Below, piece after piece: positions 51,508-60,825 of a stretch of 64,000 nt of DNA. Origin of the DNA: Phycisphaeraceae bacterium (GTDB lineage Bacteria > Planctomycetota > Phycisphaerae > Phycisphaerales > Phycisphaeraceae); the NCBI GenBank assembly GCA_020851735.1, contig JADZCD010000003.1, positions 1 to 64,000 of the forward strand, in the 5' to 3' direction. Every line of letters starts with the position of its first letter. Position 1 is the first letter of the stretch. Position numbers and translations under genes: made by a program. The notes under the pieces were generated by a model. It was not told the DNA's origin. It made no database searches and saw only the letters and a list, made by a program, of their open reading frames with translations.

Positions 51508-52620
51508 CTAGGCGACGCCCAGTTCTTTTTCCGCCGCGGCCACGGCGCCGCGCAGAAATTCCTGAACCTCCACCGGCCGTCCGGTGCGGCTGCTCTCAAT
51601 GCCCGCAAACACCAGGGCCACTGATTGCAGATTGTCCCACACGTTGGTCTCCATCGCCTCGCCGCCTTCCAGCCAGCGGACGAATTTTTCAATCAGCCAG
51701 GCGTTGGACCACTTTGGCTGCTGCAGCAGCGGAATGACTTCGCCTTCGTTTTTCAGTTCGTCGGCCGTTCGTCCGGCTAAGTGATCCTGGTAGTGATAGC
51801 TGGAGATTTTACGCCAGTTGAGGATCAACGTGCTCTTTTCGCACTCCGCCCGGATGTATTCCTGGCCCCAGGGGTTGAGGCCCACGGTGTTGGTCTTGGT
51901 GCCTTCGTAAAGCACCCGCTTGCCACTTTCGCTGATCATCGTCACCAGGGCCTGGCAATCGCCGCGGAATTCGCCCCAGCGCGGCTTCCAGGTCTGGGCG
52001 TAGATCGTCCGGCAGCGCGATCCGGTCATATCCATCAAGAAATCCAAGTGGTGCACCGACCCTTCGATCAGCAGGGTGTCGGCGATTTCGTGGCGAAAAT
52101 TGCCCCAGGCTCCGTATTTTCGGCAATCGCAGCCGAAGCGGCAGACCAGATAATCCAGTTCGCCCGGTCCGTCGGGCCCCGGCCGGCGCAGCAGGTAACG
52201 CAGCGTGGTCTTGTCCTGGTCGAAGCGATGGCTCATGGTCACGCCCATCTTGCGCCCGGCTTGGCGAGCTTTGACCGCGATTCGAGCCGAGGCGGCCATG
52301 GTGTCGGCGATGGGCTTTTCGCTCAAAATGTGCAGCCCGTATTTTAGGGCGGCGTCCACCACCGCTTCGTGAAAGGCTGGCGGCACCACGATGGTGCAGA
52401 CATCCGCGGGATTTTCCTTTAGCGCTTTTTCCAGGTCGGTATAACACTTCTTGGCCGGCAGACCCAAGCCCTCGCGGGCGTGGCGGAAGTGGTCCGGCTT
52501 GACGTCCACGGCCGCCACCACCTTCACCAATCCGTCTTGAACGTTCAGCGGCAGGAAGCGTCGGCACCAATATTCGCCGAAACCGCCGCAACCGACGTGG
52601 ATCACACGCTGAGTCATCAT
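51508..52620 (-). CDS. Gfo/Idh/MocA family oxidoreductase
   Basis: A 370-residue NAD(P)-dependent sugar-type oxidoreductase. The Rossmann part opens VIHVGCGGFGEYWCRRFLP; VVAAVDVKPD follows, and the family motif is HILSEKPIADT (EKP). Later comes HHLDFLMDM with the His of the active site (HxxD style). Such enzymes act on sugars, inositols or their derivatives. It starts eight bases after the UDP-glucuronate decarboxylase stop on the same strand, so it may join in making a sugar nucleotide or a polysaccharide unit. Two consecutive ATGs begin the frame. Confidence 0.87.
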   Translation of the reverse strand: MMTQRVIHVGCGGFGEYWCRRFLPLNVQDGLVKVVAAVDVKPDHFRHAREGLGLPAKKCYTDLEKALKENPADVCTIVVPPAFHEAVVDAALKYGLHILSEKPIADTMAASARIAVKARQAGRKMGVTMSHRFDQDKTTLRYLLRRPGPDGPGELDYLVCRFGCDCRKYGAWGNFRHEIADTLLIEGSVHHLDFLMDMTGSRCRTIYAQTWKPRWGEFRGDCQALVTMISESGKRVLYEGTKTNTVGLNPWGQEYIRAECEKSTLILNWRKISSYHYQDHLAGRTADELKNEGEVIPLLQQPKWSNAWLIEKFVRWLEGGEAMETNVWDNLQSVALVFAGIESSRTGRPVEVQEFLRGAVAAAEKELGVA

Positions 52621-52628
52621 GCTGCCTT

Positions 52629-53618
<990 letters not shown>

Positions 53619-53621
53619 TTG

Positions 53622-54038
53622 TTAGTTCGCTTCCACAGGTTCAAAGGCGGCGCCGCGTTCGACGTCAAAACTCACCAGATCGCCTAAGGCAAACTCCGAT
53701 GTCTGCTGCCTGGAGTCGGTCAAGATGCACTCGATGGCGCAACCGCAGTGCACCGTAAGGGAATTTCGTTGTGGATTTTTGTCCACCACGGCGCCTTGCA
53801 CGCGGCGCGGGCGACCATACACCGGCTCAACGTAGCGGCCGCCGGTGTGCACTTTGTCCACCCGCCTGGCCTTGGCCAGAATCCGACCCTGGACTTGCCC
53901 GGCGAGGCTGGGCTTAACTTCCTGTTTAACCGTTAGATGCAACTGGTAATCCGTTCCCGGCAGGCCCAGCACCAACATCCCCGGGCTCTGGCTGAGCAGC
54001 CTCCCTTGCGCGAGCTTTTGTTCTTGCGTTGCCGTCAT
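53622..54038 (-). CDS. Conserved hypothetical protein (138 residues)
   Basis: A 138-residue soluble protein with mostly beta pattern: [57 protein letters not shown] and [14 protein letters not shown]. It resembles an OB- or barrel-like fold ([32 protein letters not shown]), which I have met as an uncharacterised Planctomycetota protein. Stop lies three bases before the UXS start, suggesting co-transcription. AAGGA plus GAGG precede the chosen ATG; two more ATGs lie just upstream. Confidence 0.7.
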   Translation of the reverse strand: MTATQEQKLAQGRLLSQSPGMLVLGLPGTDYQLHLTVKQEVKPSLAGQVQGRILAKARRVDKVHTGGRYVEPVYGRPRRVQGAVVDKNPQRNSLTVHCGCAIECILTDSRQQTSEFALGDLVSFDVERGAAFEPVEAN

Positions 54039-54187
54039 CCTCATTCCTTTGCTGGCCATGGATCCGTTCCCTGGCTTTAAACCGCGTCGGGTCGGCTTAG
54101 GATACAGCCCGGTCGGCAGGCGCGGCAAACCATCTGGGCGCGAAGCGTTTTGCACCTTGCGACCATTTTTGAATAATCTTCCTCCGC

Positions 54188-54697
54188 GTGGCTGAAGATC
54201 GCAAAATCAATCTCCGTTACTGCACCAACAAGATCCGCGTGGATTACGCCCACGTGGGTCTATATGACGTGCTGGATCGCCAGATGTGGATCGCCCGCAA
54301 ACGCCTGGGCATCGTGCCCGTCCGCGTTTCCCACGCCCGCCTGCTCGTCGGCGGCACCCAGGACACCTCCACGGCGGACAAAGATCATTTTGTCTGTTAC
54401 TGGTTCCACACCCCCGGCACCGGCGAAGGCTACGTCCACGGCTACCCCATCGATTGGAGCGAGGGACACATCCTCGTCCGCATCGATCCCAACTGGAACT
54501 ATTCCACCCGTCAGTTCATTCCCTCCACCGAAACAGCCAAGGTCGAACGCAACCTCGACCAGCAATTTAACTGGGGCAAACGGATATTTGAGGCTTATAC
54601 GTCCTGCAAGCCGCGATTTCCCCTCTCCTGGCACATGGTCGGGCCCCGGGCCACCGATTCAGTCTTCTATGTCCAGCGATCGGAAAAGCCCATTTGA
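54188..54697 (+). CDS. Conserved hypothetical protein (169 residues)
   Basis: A 169-residue soluble protein. It opens MAEDRKINLRYCTNKIRVDY and has WIARKRLGIVPVRVSHARLL, VCYWFHTPGTGEGYVHGYPID, WSEGHILVRIDPNW and a closing SWHMVGPRATDSVFYVQRSE. The even mix of charged and aromatic residues argues for a real folded protein, but I recognise no family. The frame begins with GTG; there is no strong ribosome site. It is 175 bp upstream of dnaB on the same strand. Confidence 0.65.
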   Translation: MAEDRKINLRYCTNKIRVDYAHVGLYDVLDRQMWIARKRLGIVPVRVSHARLLVGGTQDTSTADKDHFVCYWFHTPGTGEGYVHGYPIDWSEGHILVRIDPNWNYSTRQFIPSTETAKVERNLDQQFNWGKRIFEAYTSCKPRFPLSWHMVGPRATDSVFYVQRSEKPI

Positions 54698-54872
54698 CCG
54701 GCGCGGGTGCTTTCCGCATTTTCCCTTTCTTAAGCCTGTTTATTCCCACTAGGGCAGTGGTCCGCGCTGGATGGATGGCCTTGGGCGATCACTTTCGACA
54801 GGTTACCCACATCGGTTCGAATCTCGTCGGCGGGTATGATGTTACGGTCGCTTTAACCTGCGGAATCCTTCC

Positions 54873-56288
54873 ATGACCACCTTTGCCCCACGCCGCGAGA
54901 TGACGCCCCAGCCGGGGGAGGTGGCCCGGCTTCTGGATAAGCTGCCTCCCCACGCCATCGAAGCGGAAATGAGCCTCCTAGGCTCGATGATCCTCGACTG
55001 GCGGGTGGTCGGCGAAGTGCTGCAGATCCTGGCGGGGCCCGATGACTTCTACCAGACCCGCCACGCCGCGGTGTATCAAGCCCTGGTGGACCTATACAAC
55101 CAGAACGTCCCAATCGACCTGGTCCAATTGCAGCAGAAGCTGGTGGACATCGGCTCGGATGCGCAGGTCGGTGGCGTCGAATACTTAGTCGAACTGGCTG
55201 AGTCCGTGCCCTCGGCCGCCAGCGCCGCGTACTACGCTCGCATGGTGCGTGACAAGGCCTTGCTCCGCCGCTTGATCGACGCGGCCGGGCGGATTCTGCA
55301 CCGGGCCTACACCAGTCCCGACCAAGCCCCCGAACAGGTGGACGAAGCGGAACGCGAAATCTTCCGCCTGGCGGAGACCGGCAATCCGACCGATCCCAAC
55401 GCCTTGGGGCAGTTGATGCAGGAAGCCTTCGCCCAGCTCGAAGCCCGCGAAGGCCAGCACCTAACGGGTCAGGAGACCGGTTACTACGAGCTGGACGAAA
55501 TCACCAGCGGCCTGCAAAAAGGTGAATTGATCATCGTGGCCGGCCGCCCGAGTATGGGCAAGACAGCGCTGGCGGTGAACATTGCCGAGCACATCGCCGC
55601 CACCAACAAGCAGCCCGTGGCCGTCTTCTCCCTGGAAATGAGCCGCCAGCAGTTGGCCCAGCGTATTCTCTGCTCGCGCAGCGGCGTGGATTCCCACAAG
55701 GTCCGCCGCAACATGCTCAACCGCGACGAATTCGGTCGCCTGGCGGTGACCGTCGGCGAATTGGCCGAGGCGCCGATGTTCATCGACGATCAACCGGGTT
55801 TAACCCTCATGCAGCTGCGGGCCCGCTCCCGCCGCTTGGCGGCCCGCCATGACATCAAGGCGGTTTTTGTCGATTATCTGCAGCTGATGTCCTCGCCGGG
55901 TTCGGATTCCCGTCAGCAGGAAGTTTCCGAACTGTCGCGCGGCATCAAGGCCCTGGCCCGCGAATTGGACGTGCCGATTGTCTGCCTAAGCCAGCTCAAC
56001 CGCTCGCCCGAAGCCCGCGAAGGCCACCGCCCGCGCATGAGCGACTTGCGCGAGTCAGGCTCCATCGAGCAGGACGCCGACGTGATCATGCTCCTGCACC
56101 GCGAGGAGTATTACCACAACGAGCCGGAGTGGGCGATGGAAAATGCCGACAAGGTCGGCGTGGCCGAGGTCATCATCGCCAAGCAGCGTAACGGGCCAAC
56201 CGGCACCGTGCGTCTGCAGTTCAACGGCCACACCACCCGCTTTAACAACCTCGCCGGCGGGGCCCAGAATTACGACCCCGGCGAGTAA
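54873..56288 (+). CDS. dnaB: Replicative DNA helicase DnaB
   Basis: A 471-residue hexameric helicase of usual length. The N-terminal domain (PPHAIEAEMSLLGSMILDW) binds primase; the C-terminal RecA-like domain has ELIIVAGRPSMGKTALAVN (Walker A), VFSLEMSRQQLAQRI, FVDYLQLM (Walker B) and CLSQLNRSPE with ESGSIEQDADVIMLLHR. It unwinds DNA ahead of the fork. There is no intein. It is followed four bases later by a cysQ-like gene, an odd pairing that suggests co-transcription. Confidence 0.97.
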   Translation: MTTFAPRREMTPQPGEVARLLDKLPPHAIEAEMSLLGSMILDWRVVGEVLQILAGPDDFYQTRHAAVYQALVDLYNQNVPIDLVQLQQKLVDIGSDAQVGGVEYLVELAESVPSAASAAYYARMVRDKALLRRLIDAAGRILHRAYTSPDQAPEQVDEAEREIFRLAETGNPTDPNALGQLMQEAFAQLEAREGQHLTGQETGYYELDEITSGLQKGELIIVAGRPSMGKTALAVNIAEHIAATNKQPVAVFSLEMSRQQLAQRILCSRSGVDSHKVRRNMLNRDEFGRLAVTVGELAEAPMFIDDQPGLTLMQLRARSRRLAARHDIKAVFVDYLQLMSSPGSDSRQQEVSELSRGIKALARELDVPIVCLSQLNRSPEAREGHRPRMSDLRESGSIEQDADVIMLLHREEYYHNEPEWAMENADKVGVAEVIIAKQRNGPTGTVRLQFNGHTTRFNNLAGGAQNYDPGE

Positions 56289-56292
56289 GACC

Positions 56293-57396
56293 ATGCCCGC
56301 AACCCACCCCTACGAAAAAGAATTGGCCGTGGCGGCCGACGCCGTGCGCCTGGCGTGCTTGGTCTGCCAGAACGTGTCCGCCCTGCGCGCAGATAACGAG
56401 CGGCGCACGTCACCCCCGCAAGTAAGCGGTGATTCCGTTCCTTCCCATCGGCAATCGGAAATCGCCGATCGGCAATCCCACGCCCTCGGCGCCATCGCCA
56501 AGCTGGATCAAAGCCCCGTCACCGTGGCGGACTTCGCGTCCCAGGCGGTGATCTGCGCCAAGCTCTGGGAGGAATTTTCCGACGATCCGGTCGTGGCTGA
56601 GGAGGGCACGGCCCAACTGCGCCAGACCGATCACGCCAGCCAACTCGAGCAGGTGGTGCAGCACGCATCAGCCGTCTTGGGCGTGGCCCCGCGTCCGGAG
56701 GACGTGCTGGATTGGATCGAGCGCGGCGCAGCCCAGCCCGCCCCCGCCCCCGGAAGCGAAGCCAGGACGTTAGCGCGCTTCTGGACGCTTGACCCCATTG
56801 ACGGCACGAAGGGCTATTTGCGCGGCGAGCAATACGCCGTGGCTTTGGCTTTGTTGGAGGAAGGGCGGGTAGTGGCCGCGGCGCTGGCGTGTCCAAACCT
56901 GCCCAACGATCTGGATGGCAAGACCGGGTTGCTCTTGTTGGCGGCGCGCGGGCATGGCGTGACGTTGTCCTCGCTCTGGCACCCTGATCATCATCAGCCG
57001 CTGGCCCGACCGACTTCGCCGCCGCTGCGTTTTTGCGAATCGGTGGAATCGGCACATTCCGATCAGTCCCGCTCCGCACGCTTGGCGGCAGCCCTGGGCA
57101 TCACCGAGCCGCCCCTGCGCCTGGACAGCCAGGCCAAATACGCCTTAGTCGCACGCGGGCAGGCTTCCATCTATCTGCGTCTGCCCACCAAGGCTGACTA
57201 CCGCGAGAATATCTGGGATCACGCAGCCGGGACGTTGGCGGTGGAAGAAGTCGGCGGGCGCGTCACCGACATCGACGGCAAACCTCTGGACTTCACGCAA
57301 GGCCGGCGCCTGGAAAACAATCGCGGCATTGTCGCCACCTTAGGCCCGATCCACGAGCGCCTGCTCCAAACCATCGCCCAAGTCCAGAAGCACTGA
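56293..57396 (+). CDS. cysQ: 3'(2'),5'-bisphosphate nucleotidase-like (CysQ/HAL2 family)
   Basis: A 367-residue Li+-sensitive-type phosphatase of the inositol monophosphatase superfamily. DQSPVTVADFASQAVI is the first metal motif, VVAEE the Glu pair, LDPIDGTKGYLRGEQYAVAL the DPIDGT metal site, and WDHAAGTLAVEEVGGRVTD the closing WDxAxG motif. It clears PAP formed in sulfate use. Between ADNERR and AIAKLDQSPV there is an odd polar insert (HRQSEIADRQSHALG) coded by four in-phase heptamers of the type GGCAATC found in spacers. It follows dnaB by four bases. Confidence 0.88.
   Translation: MPATHPYEKELAVAADAVRLACLVCQNVSALRADNERRTSPPQVSGDSVPSHRQSEIADRQSHALGAIAKLDQSPVTVADFASQAVICAKLWEEFSDDPVVAEEGTAQLRQTDHASQLEQVVQHASAVLGVAPRPEDVLDWIERGAAQPAPAPGSEARTLARFWTLDPIDGTKGYLRGEQYAVALALLEEGRVVAAALACPNLPNDLDGKTGLLLLAARGHGVTLSSLWHPDHHQPLARPTSPPLRFCESVESAHSDQSRSARLAAALGITEPPLRLDSQAKYALVARGQASIYLRLPTKADYRENIWDHAAGTLAVEEVGGRVTDIDGKPLDFTQGRRLENNRGIVATLGPIHERLLQTIAQVQKH
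56450..56477. repeat. Heptamer array inside the cysQ-like gene
   Basis: Four in-phase units GGCAATC, GGAAATC, GCCGATC, GGCAATC; GGCAATC is the reverse complement of GATTGCC, the unit of the 63150-63254 array. They are translated as part of the phosphatase. Confidence 0.85.
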
Positions 57397-57413
57397 TCGT
57401 TCTTTCCGCCTGA

Positions 57414-57441
57414 CCCCAGACCCCAGACCCCAGACCCCAGA
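57414..57441. repeat. (CCCCAGA)4 heptamer array
   Basis: Four perfect CCCCAGA units and a partial in the spacer after the cysQ-like gene. Confidence 0.92.
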
Positions 57442-57633
57442 CCCCAATTTCAGCCTTCGCTTGTTTTCTCTTATCTTTTTTTCCCCTGGATTCCCCGTAA
57501 TAATCGGCATTATTTCCGCTAATGATGTCGGCCATGGGGGCCCAACTTTGGGCGCCGTTTTGTTACACTGCTTGCCCCCTGTGGCGACCATCCCTGGTTC
57601 GGTTGCCCCCAACCTATAGAGAGCGAGGGTTCG

Positions 57634-58725
57634 ATGATCATCGGCGTGCCGCGTGAGATTAAGAGCGACGAATATCGCGTGTCGATGCTTCCGGTGGGCG
57701 TGGCTCTTCTGCGCGAGGCTGGCCATCGCGTCCTGGTGGAGCATGGCGCCGGTTTGGGCAGCGGGTACGAGGACAGCCAATACCAGGCGGCCGGCGCGGA
57801 GCTGGTCAGCGATCACGCGGCGATTTTTGTCCAGGCCCAGATGATCGTGAAGGTCAAGGAGCCGATCGGCCCGGAATTGAGCTTGATGCGCCAGGGCCAG
57901 GTGGTTTTCACTTATTTTCATTTTGCCGCCAGCCGGGAGTTAACCGAGGCCTGCTTAAAGGCCGGCATTGCCGCGGTGGCGTACGAAACGTTGACCGACG
58001 CGGCCGGCCGCTTGCCGCTGTTAACGCCCATGAGTGAAATCGCCGGGCGCATGAGCGTGCAGGAGGGGGCCAAGTATCTGGAAAAGCCCATGATGGGCCG
58101 GGGTATCCTGCTCGGCGGCGTGCCGGGCGTGGAGCCTGCCAACGTGTTGATCCTGGGCGCCGGCGTGGTGGGCACCAATGCCGCGAAAGTCGCGGCCGGC
58201 ATCGGCGCTAATGTGATCATCATGGACGTGAATCTGGATCGCCTGCGCTACTTAGACGACATCATGCCCCCCAACGTGCGCACCATTTACTGCGATCCCT
58301 ATGCCGTGCGCGAACACGCCTTGCAGGCCGACCTGGTCGTCGGCGCGGTGCTGATCCCCGGCGGGCGCACGCCCGTTCTGATCCGCAAGGAACTGCTTAA
58401 GGACATGAAGAACGGCGCGGTGATCGTGGACGTAGGCGTGGATCAGGGCGGCTGCGTGGAGACCACGCGACCAACGACGCACTCCAATCCCACCTATGCC
58501 GTCGACGGCGTGCTGCATTACTGCGTGACCAACATGCCCGGGGCAGTGGGACGCACCAGCACCCAGGCCCTCTGTCACGCCACGCAGCCCTATGTGCTTA
58601 AGCTCGCCCGGGAGGGAATCGACAAATTAGCCCAGAACGACGCCGGGTTTGCCGCCGCCTTGAACATGCGGGCTGGAAAGATTGTAAATCATGTTGTAAA
58701 AGCGGCTTATGAGCAGATGGGTTGA
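57634..58725 (+). CDS. ald: Alanine dehydrogenase
   Basis: A 363-residue NAD-dependent enzyme that interconverts alanine and pyruvate with ammonia. MIIGVPREIKSDEYRVSMLP is the family start; VKVKEPIGPEL, TYFHFAASREL, YETLTDAAGRLPLLTPMSEIAGRMS hold the substrate part, and LILGAGVVGTNAAKVAAGIGANV the NAD motif. Then IVDVGVDQGGCVETTRPTTH and VTNMPGAVGRTST, as expected. The length is normal. The ATG follows GAGCGAGGG. Its spacer has an AATAATCGGCATTATT inverted repeat near 57499 that may be an operator or part of the promoter. Confidence 0.96.
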   Translation: MIIGVPREIKSDEYRVSMLPVGVALLREAGHRVLVEHGAGLGSGYEDSQYQAAGAELVSDHAAIFVQAQMIVKVKEPIGPELSLMRQGQVVFTYFHFAASRELTEACLKAGIAAVAYETLTDAAGRLPLLTPMSEIAGRMSVQEGAKYLEKPMMGRGILLGGVPGVEPANVLILGAGVVGTNAAKVAAGIGANVIIMDVNLDRLRYLDDIMPPNVRTIYCDPYAVREHALQADLVVGAVLIPGGRTPVLIRKELLKDMKNGAVIVDVGVDQGGCVETTRPTTHSNPTYAVDGVLHYCVTNMPGAVGRTSTQALCHATQPYVLKLAREGIDKLAQNDAGFAAALNMRAGKIVNHVVKAAYEQMG

Positions 58726-58824
58726 TTCTGTTCCCGGATCTTGCAGGTTTTTTGCCAAGCTCCACGCGTGTATTTATCAGCAGGCTGTGCAATAGGTTGG
58801 ACTTTGGTACGTTAGGCTTAGCGT

Positions 58825-59421
58825 ATGAAGGCCATTTTTCCGCGCGCCGGTCGGCAGGTCGTCAAGCGTTCGAGCGGGTTTACCATCATTGAATTGCTGG
58901 TCACCATCTCGATCATTGGCATGCTTATCGGCATTTTGATGCCTGTGTTGTCCGTGGTCCGCACCCGGGCCCGCAAGGCCACCTGCGCTTCGAATCTGCG
59001 GCAAATCGGCGTGATGATGGAAGTCTATGCCCAGGCTCATCAAGGCCTGATGCCCGTGGCCCGCTATATGCCTCCCCCGTTCCTTAGCGCCGATGACGCT
59101 CCGCCCTTGACCGAAGTCCTGGCCAGCTATGGCGACAGCGATCCTAAGCAGCGGCAGGAGGTCTATCACTGTCCCGGCGACGTGATGCAGGTGTTTGACC
59201 TTTGCGGCAGCAGCTACATGTATCAAACTGAATTCAGCGGCATCTTGCCGGAGAACCACCCCATGGTGAAGCACATGGGCCTGACGTTGTCCGAGGTCGT
59301 GATCGCGCGGGATTTTGACGGCGGGGATTTCGGCACGGATAAGGGCATTGTGCCGGTAGGCTTCTTCCATGACGTGCGCAATCTTCTCTTTGCCGACGGA
59401 CACGCGGGGAACTTTCGATGA
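58825..59421 (+). CDS. Type II pseudopilin-like protein
   Basis: A 198-residue prepilin-type protein. A short basic leader ends KRSSG, followed by the cleaved and methylated start FTIIELLVTISIIGMLIGIL (Glu5 in place). The rest has CASNLRQIGVMMEVYAQAHQG, a Cys-based core, and ends FHDVRNLLFADGHAGNF, the DGH motif typical of Planctomycetota and Verrucomicrobia prepilin-like proteins. It would be exported and built into a pseudopilus or act on the cell surface. The stop overlaps the next gene's ATG by four bases (ATGA). Confidence 0.85.
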   Translation: MKAIFPRAGRQVVKRSSGFTIIELLVTISIIGMLIGILMPVLSVVRTRARKATCASNLRQIGVMMEVYAQAHQGLMPVARYMPPPFLSADDAPPLTEVLASYGDSDPKQRQEVYHCPGDVMQVFDLCGSSYMYQTEFSGILPENHPMVKHMGLTLSEVVIARDFDGGDFGTDKGIVPVGFFHDVRNLLFADGHAGNFR

Positions 59422-60188
59422 CCAATCAATTCAAACAATCTGATTTCCCCCAGAATTCCAGGTGGGCAGGCAAGAACCGGAAAAAATCCCTGCTGGGTTC
59501 CTTTTTTGCCCGGATCGCCTATATCTTTTCCGCGCTGTTGGAGTCCATTAAGAAATCCAAGGCCAAACGCTGGGGGTGGACAATCGGCCTATGCCTGGCC
59601 GCGGTAGTCACGCTTTCCGTCGGGGCCTATATGACGTGGCTGCTGACCCCGCCGGCCCTGCCCAACTCCCTGGAAGACGCCGTCGCCCTGGCTGGCTCAG
59701 CGCGCTATCAGCGGCTGGACCCCAACACCCGGGCCCGCTACATGGAGCGCATGCAGCAGATGTTCGCCAACAGCTCCCGGGAAGATCGCCAGGCGATGTG
59801 GCAGAAGATGCGCGATGACGAACAGGCCCGCCAGGCCATGCGGCAGCTGCAGGAAGACATGATGCAGCAGCGGATGCAGGAATTCTTCACCGCTACGCCC
59901 GAGGAACGCAACGCGATGCTCGACAAGATCCTTGACTCGCCCATGGGGCGCGGCGGCGGGCCGCCGGGCGGACCGCCTCCGGGAGCCAACAATGCTCCGC
60001 CGGGCCCCGGCAAAGGCCCGGGCAACCGTCCTCCAGGCAATCCAGCCCAGCGCATGAAAAACCGCATGGAAAAAGGCAATCCCCAGCGCCAGGCCTACAT
60101 GTCCGAGTTTCGCAAAGCCATGATGGAACGACGCAAGGAAAGGGGCTTGCCATCCGCCCCCGCGCCGGGGCGAAGGCCAGGCAATTAG
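59418..60188 (+). CDS. Membrane-anchored helical protein with Gly/Pro tail
   Basis: A 256-residue protein: a basic cytoplasmic head (KNRKKSLLGSFFARIAYIFS, then KKSKAKRWGW), one membrane helix (TIGLCLAAVVTLSVGAYMTW), and a long outer part with Met/Gln/Arg-rich helices (YMERMQQMFANSSREDRQAM, QLQEDMMQQRMQEFF) and a flexible PPGGPPPGANNAPPGPGKG stretch before a basic helix. The EERNAMLDKIL pattern is shared with uncharacterised Planctomycetota proteins. It overlaps the pseudopilin gene by four bases, so the two are translationally coupled and may work together. Confidence 0.72.
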   Translation: MTNQFKQSDFPQNSRWAGKNRKKSLLGSFFARIAYIFSALLESIKKSKAKRWGWTIGLCLAAVVTLSVGAYMTWLLTPPALPNSLEDAVALAGSARYQRLDPNTRARYMERMQQMFANSSREDRQAMWQKMRDDEQARQAMRQLQEDMMQQRMQEFFTATPEERNAMLDKILDSPMGRGGGPPGGPPPGANNAPPGPGKGPGNRPPGNPAQRMKNRMEKGNPQRQAYMSEFRKAMMERRKERGLPSAPAPGRRPGN

Positions 60189-60268
60189 AGCAGTTTCATA
60201 TCCGCCAATAGTCTTTTGAGCGTGGTTGGTTAGGCTGCGCCTGGTTTGCACGCTGGGGAACGCTGCGC

Positions 60269-60409
60269 TTAGCCCCAGACACCCCACGCAGCCCACCAAG
60301 CGATCGTGGCTGCCGCGGCGATCACCTGATTTGCCTGGTCCGAGTCATTGTCGAAACAATCATTGCCCGACTTTTCCCAGCGGATCTTGATCACTTTTTG
60401 AGCGTTCAT
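60269..60409 (-). CDS. Possible 46-residue ORF after immunity gene
   Basis: A short frame (MNAQKVIKIRWEKSGNDCFD... with an IAWWAAWGVWG end) begins four bases after the membrane gene stop. The charged start looks protein-like, but the end runs into an ACGCTGCGCTTAGCCCC spacer word and no ribosome site is seen. It may be a remnant of another toxin or immunity module. Confidence 0.25.
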   Translation of the reverse strand: MNAQKVIKIRWEKSGNDCFDNDSDQANQVIAAAATIAWWAAWGVWG

Positions 60410-60413
60410 CCGC

Positions 60414-60797
60414 CTATTTTGGCTGCGTCAATCTATTTGTACGGCGCGTTTTTATCATTGCCGTCTCTTTCTTTTTGACTTTTATTATTTTCAGAACTAA
60501 TCGTGCTAACCAATAATATTGGATAGACCCCAATGGGATAGATATGCCTGCTAACACTAGCATATGACTTAGATGACCGCCGCCAAACACTTGAATAATA
60601 TTCGTATTACCGACAATATATTCCGAAGCACACAACCCAACCACTCCTACAATTGGTCCTTCTACAAGCAAGTGTATGGACTCACAATCTATTGTCGGAT
60701 TTTTACTGCCCGACATTAATGGGTACAGGACTACTGTGATCATATATATTACTATATATATTAATACTGTAATCCAGGCTATTTGTTTGGAAGACAT
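60414..60797 (-). CDS. Small membrane protein, probable immunity to RHS tip
   Basis: A 127-residue protein with three or four membrane helices (IAWITVLIYIVIYMITVVLYPL, LVEGPIVGVVGLCASEYIVG, LVLAGISIPLGSIQYYWLAR) and a Lys/Arg-rich end. It is much richer in A+T than its neighbours. The stop-to-start gap from the RHS gene is 28 bp in the same direction, where polymorphic toxin systems keep the immunity gene. The membrane nature suggests protection against a toxin that acts at the membrane or enters through it. No family is recognised; the role is inferred from place only. Confidence 0.6.
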   Translation of the reverse strand: MSSKQIAWITVLIYIVIYMITVVLYPLMSGSKNPTIDCESIHLLVEGPIVGVVGLCASEYIVGNTNIIQVFGGGHLSHMLVLAGISIPLGSIQYYWLARLVLKIIKVKKKETAMIKTRRTNRLTQPK

Positions 60798-60825
60798 TGC
60801 GTTGTTCCCGTTACTTCTATTGTTT

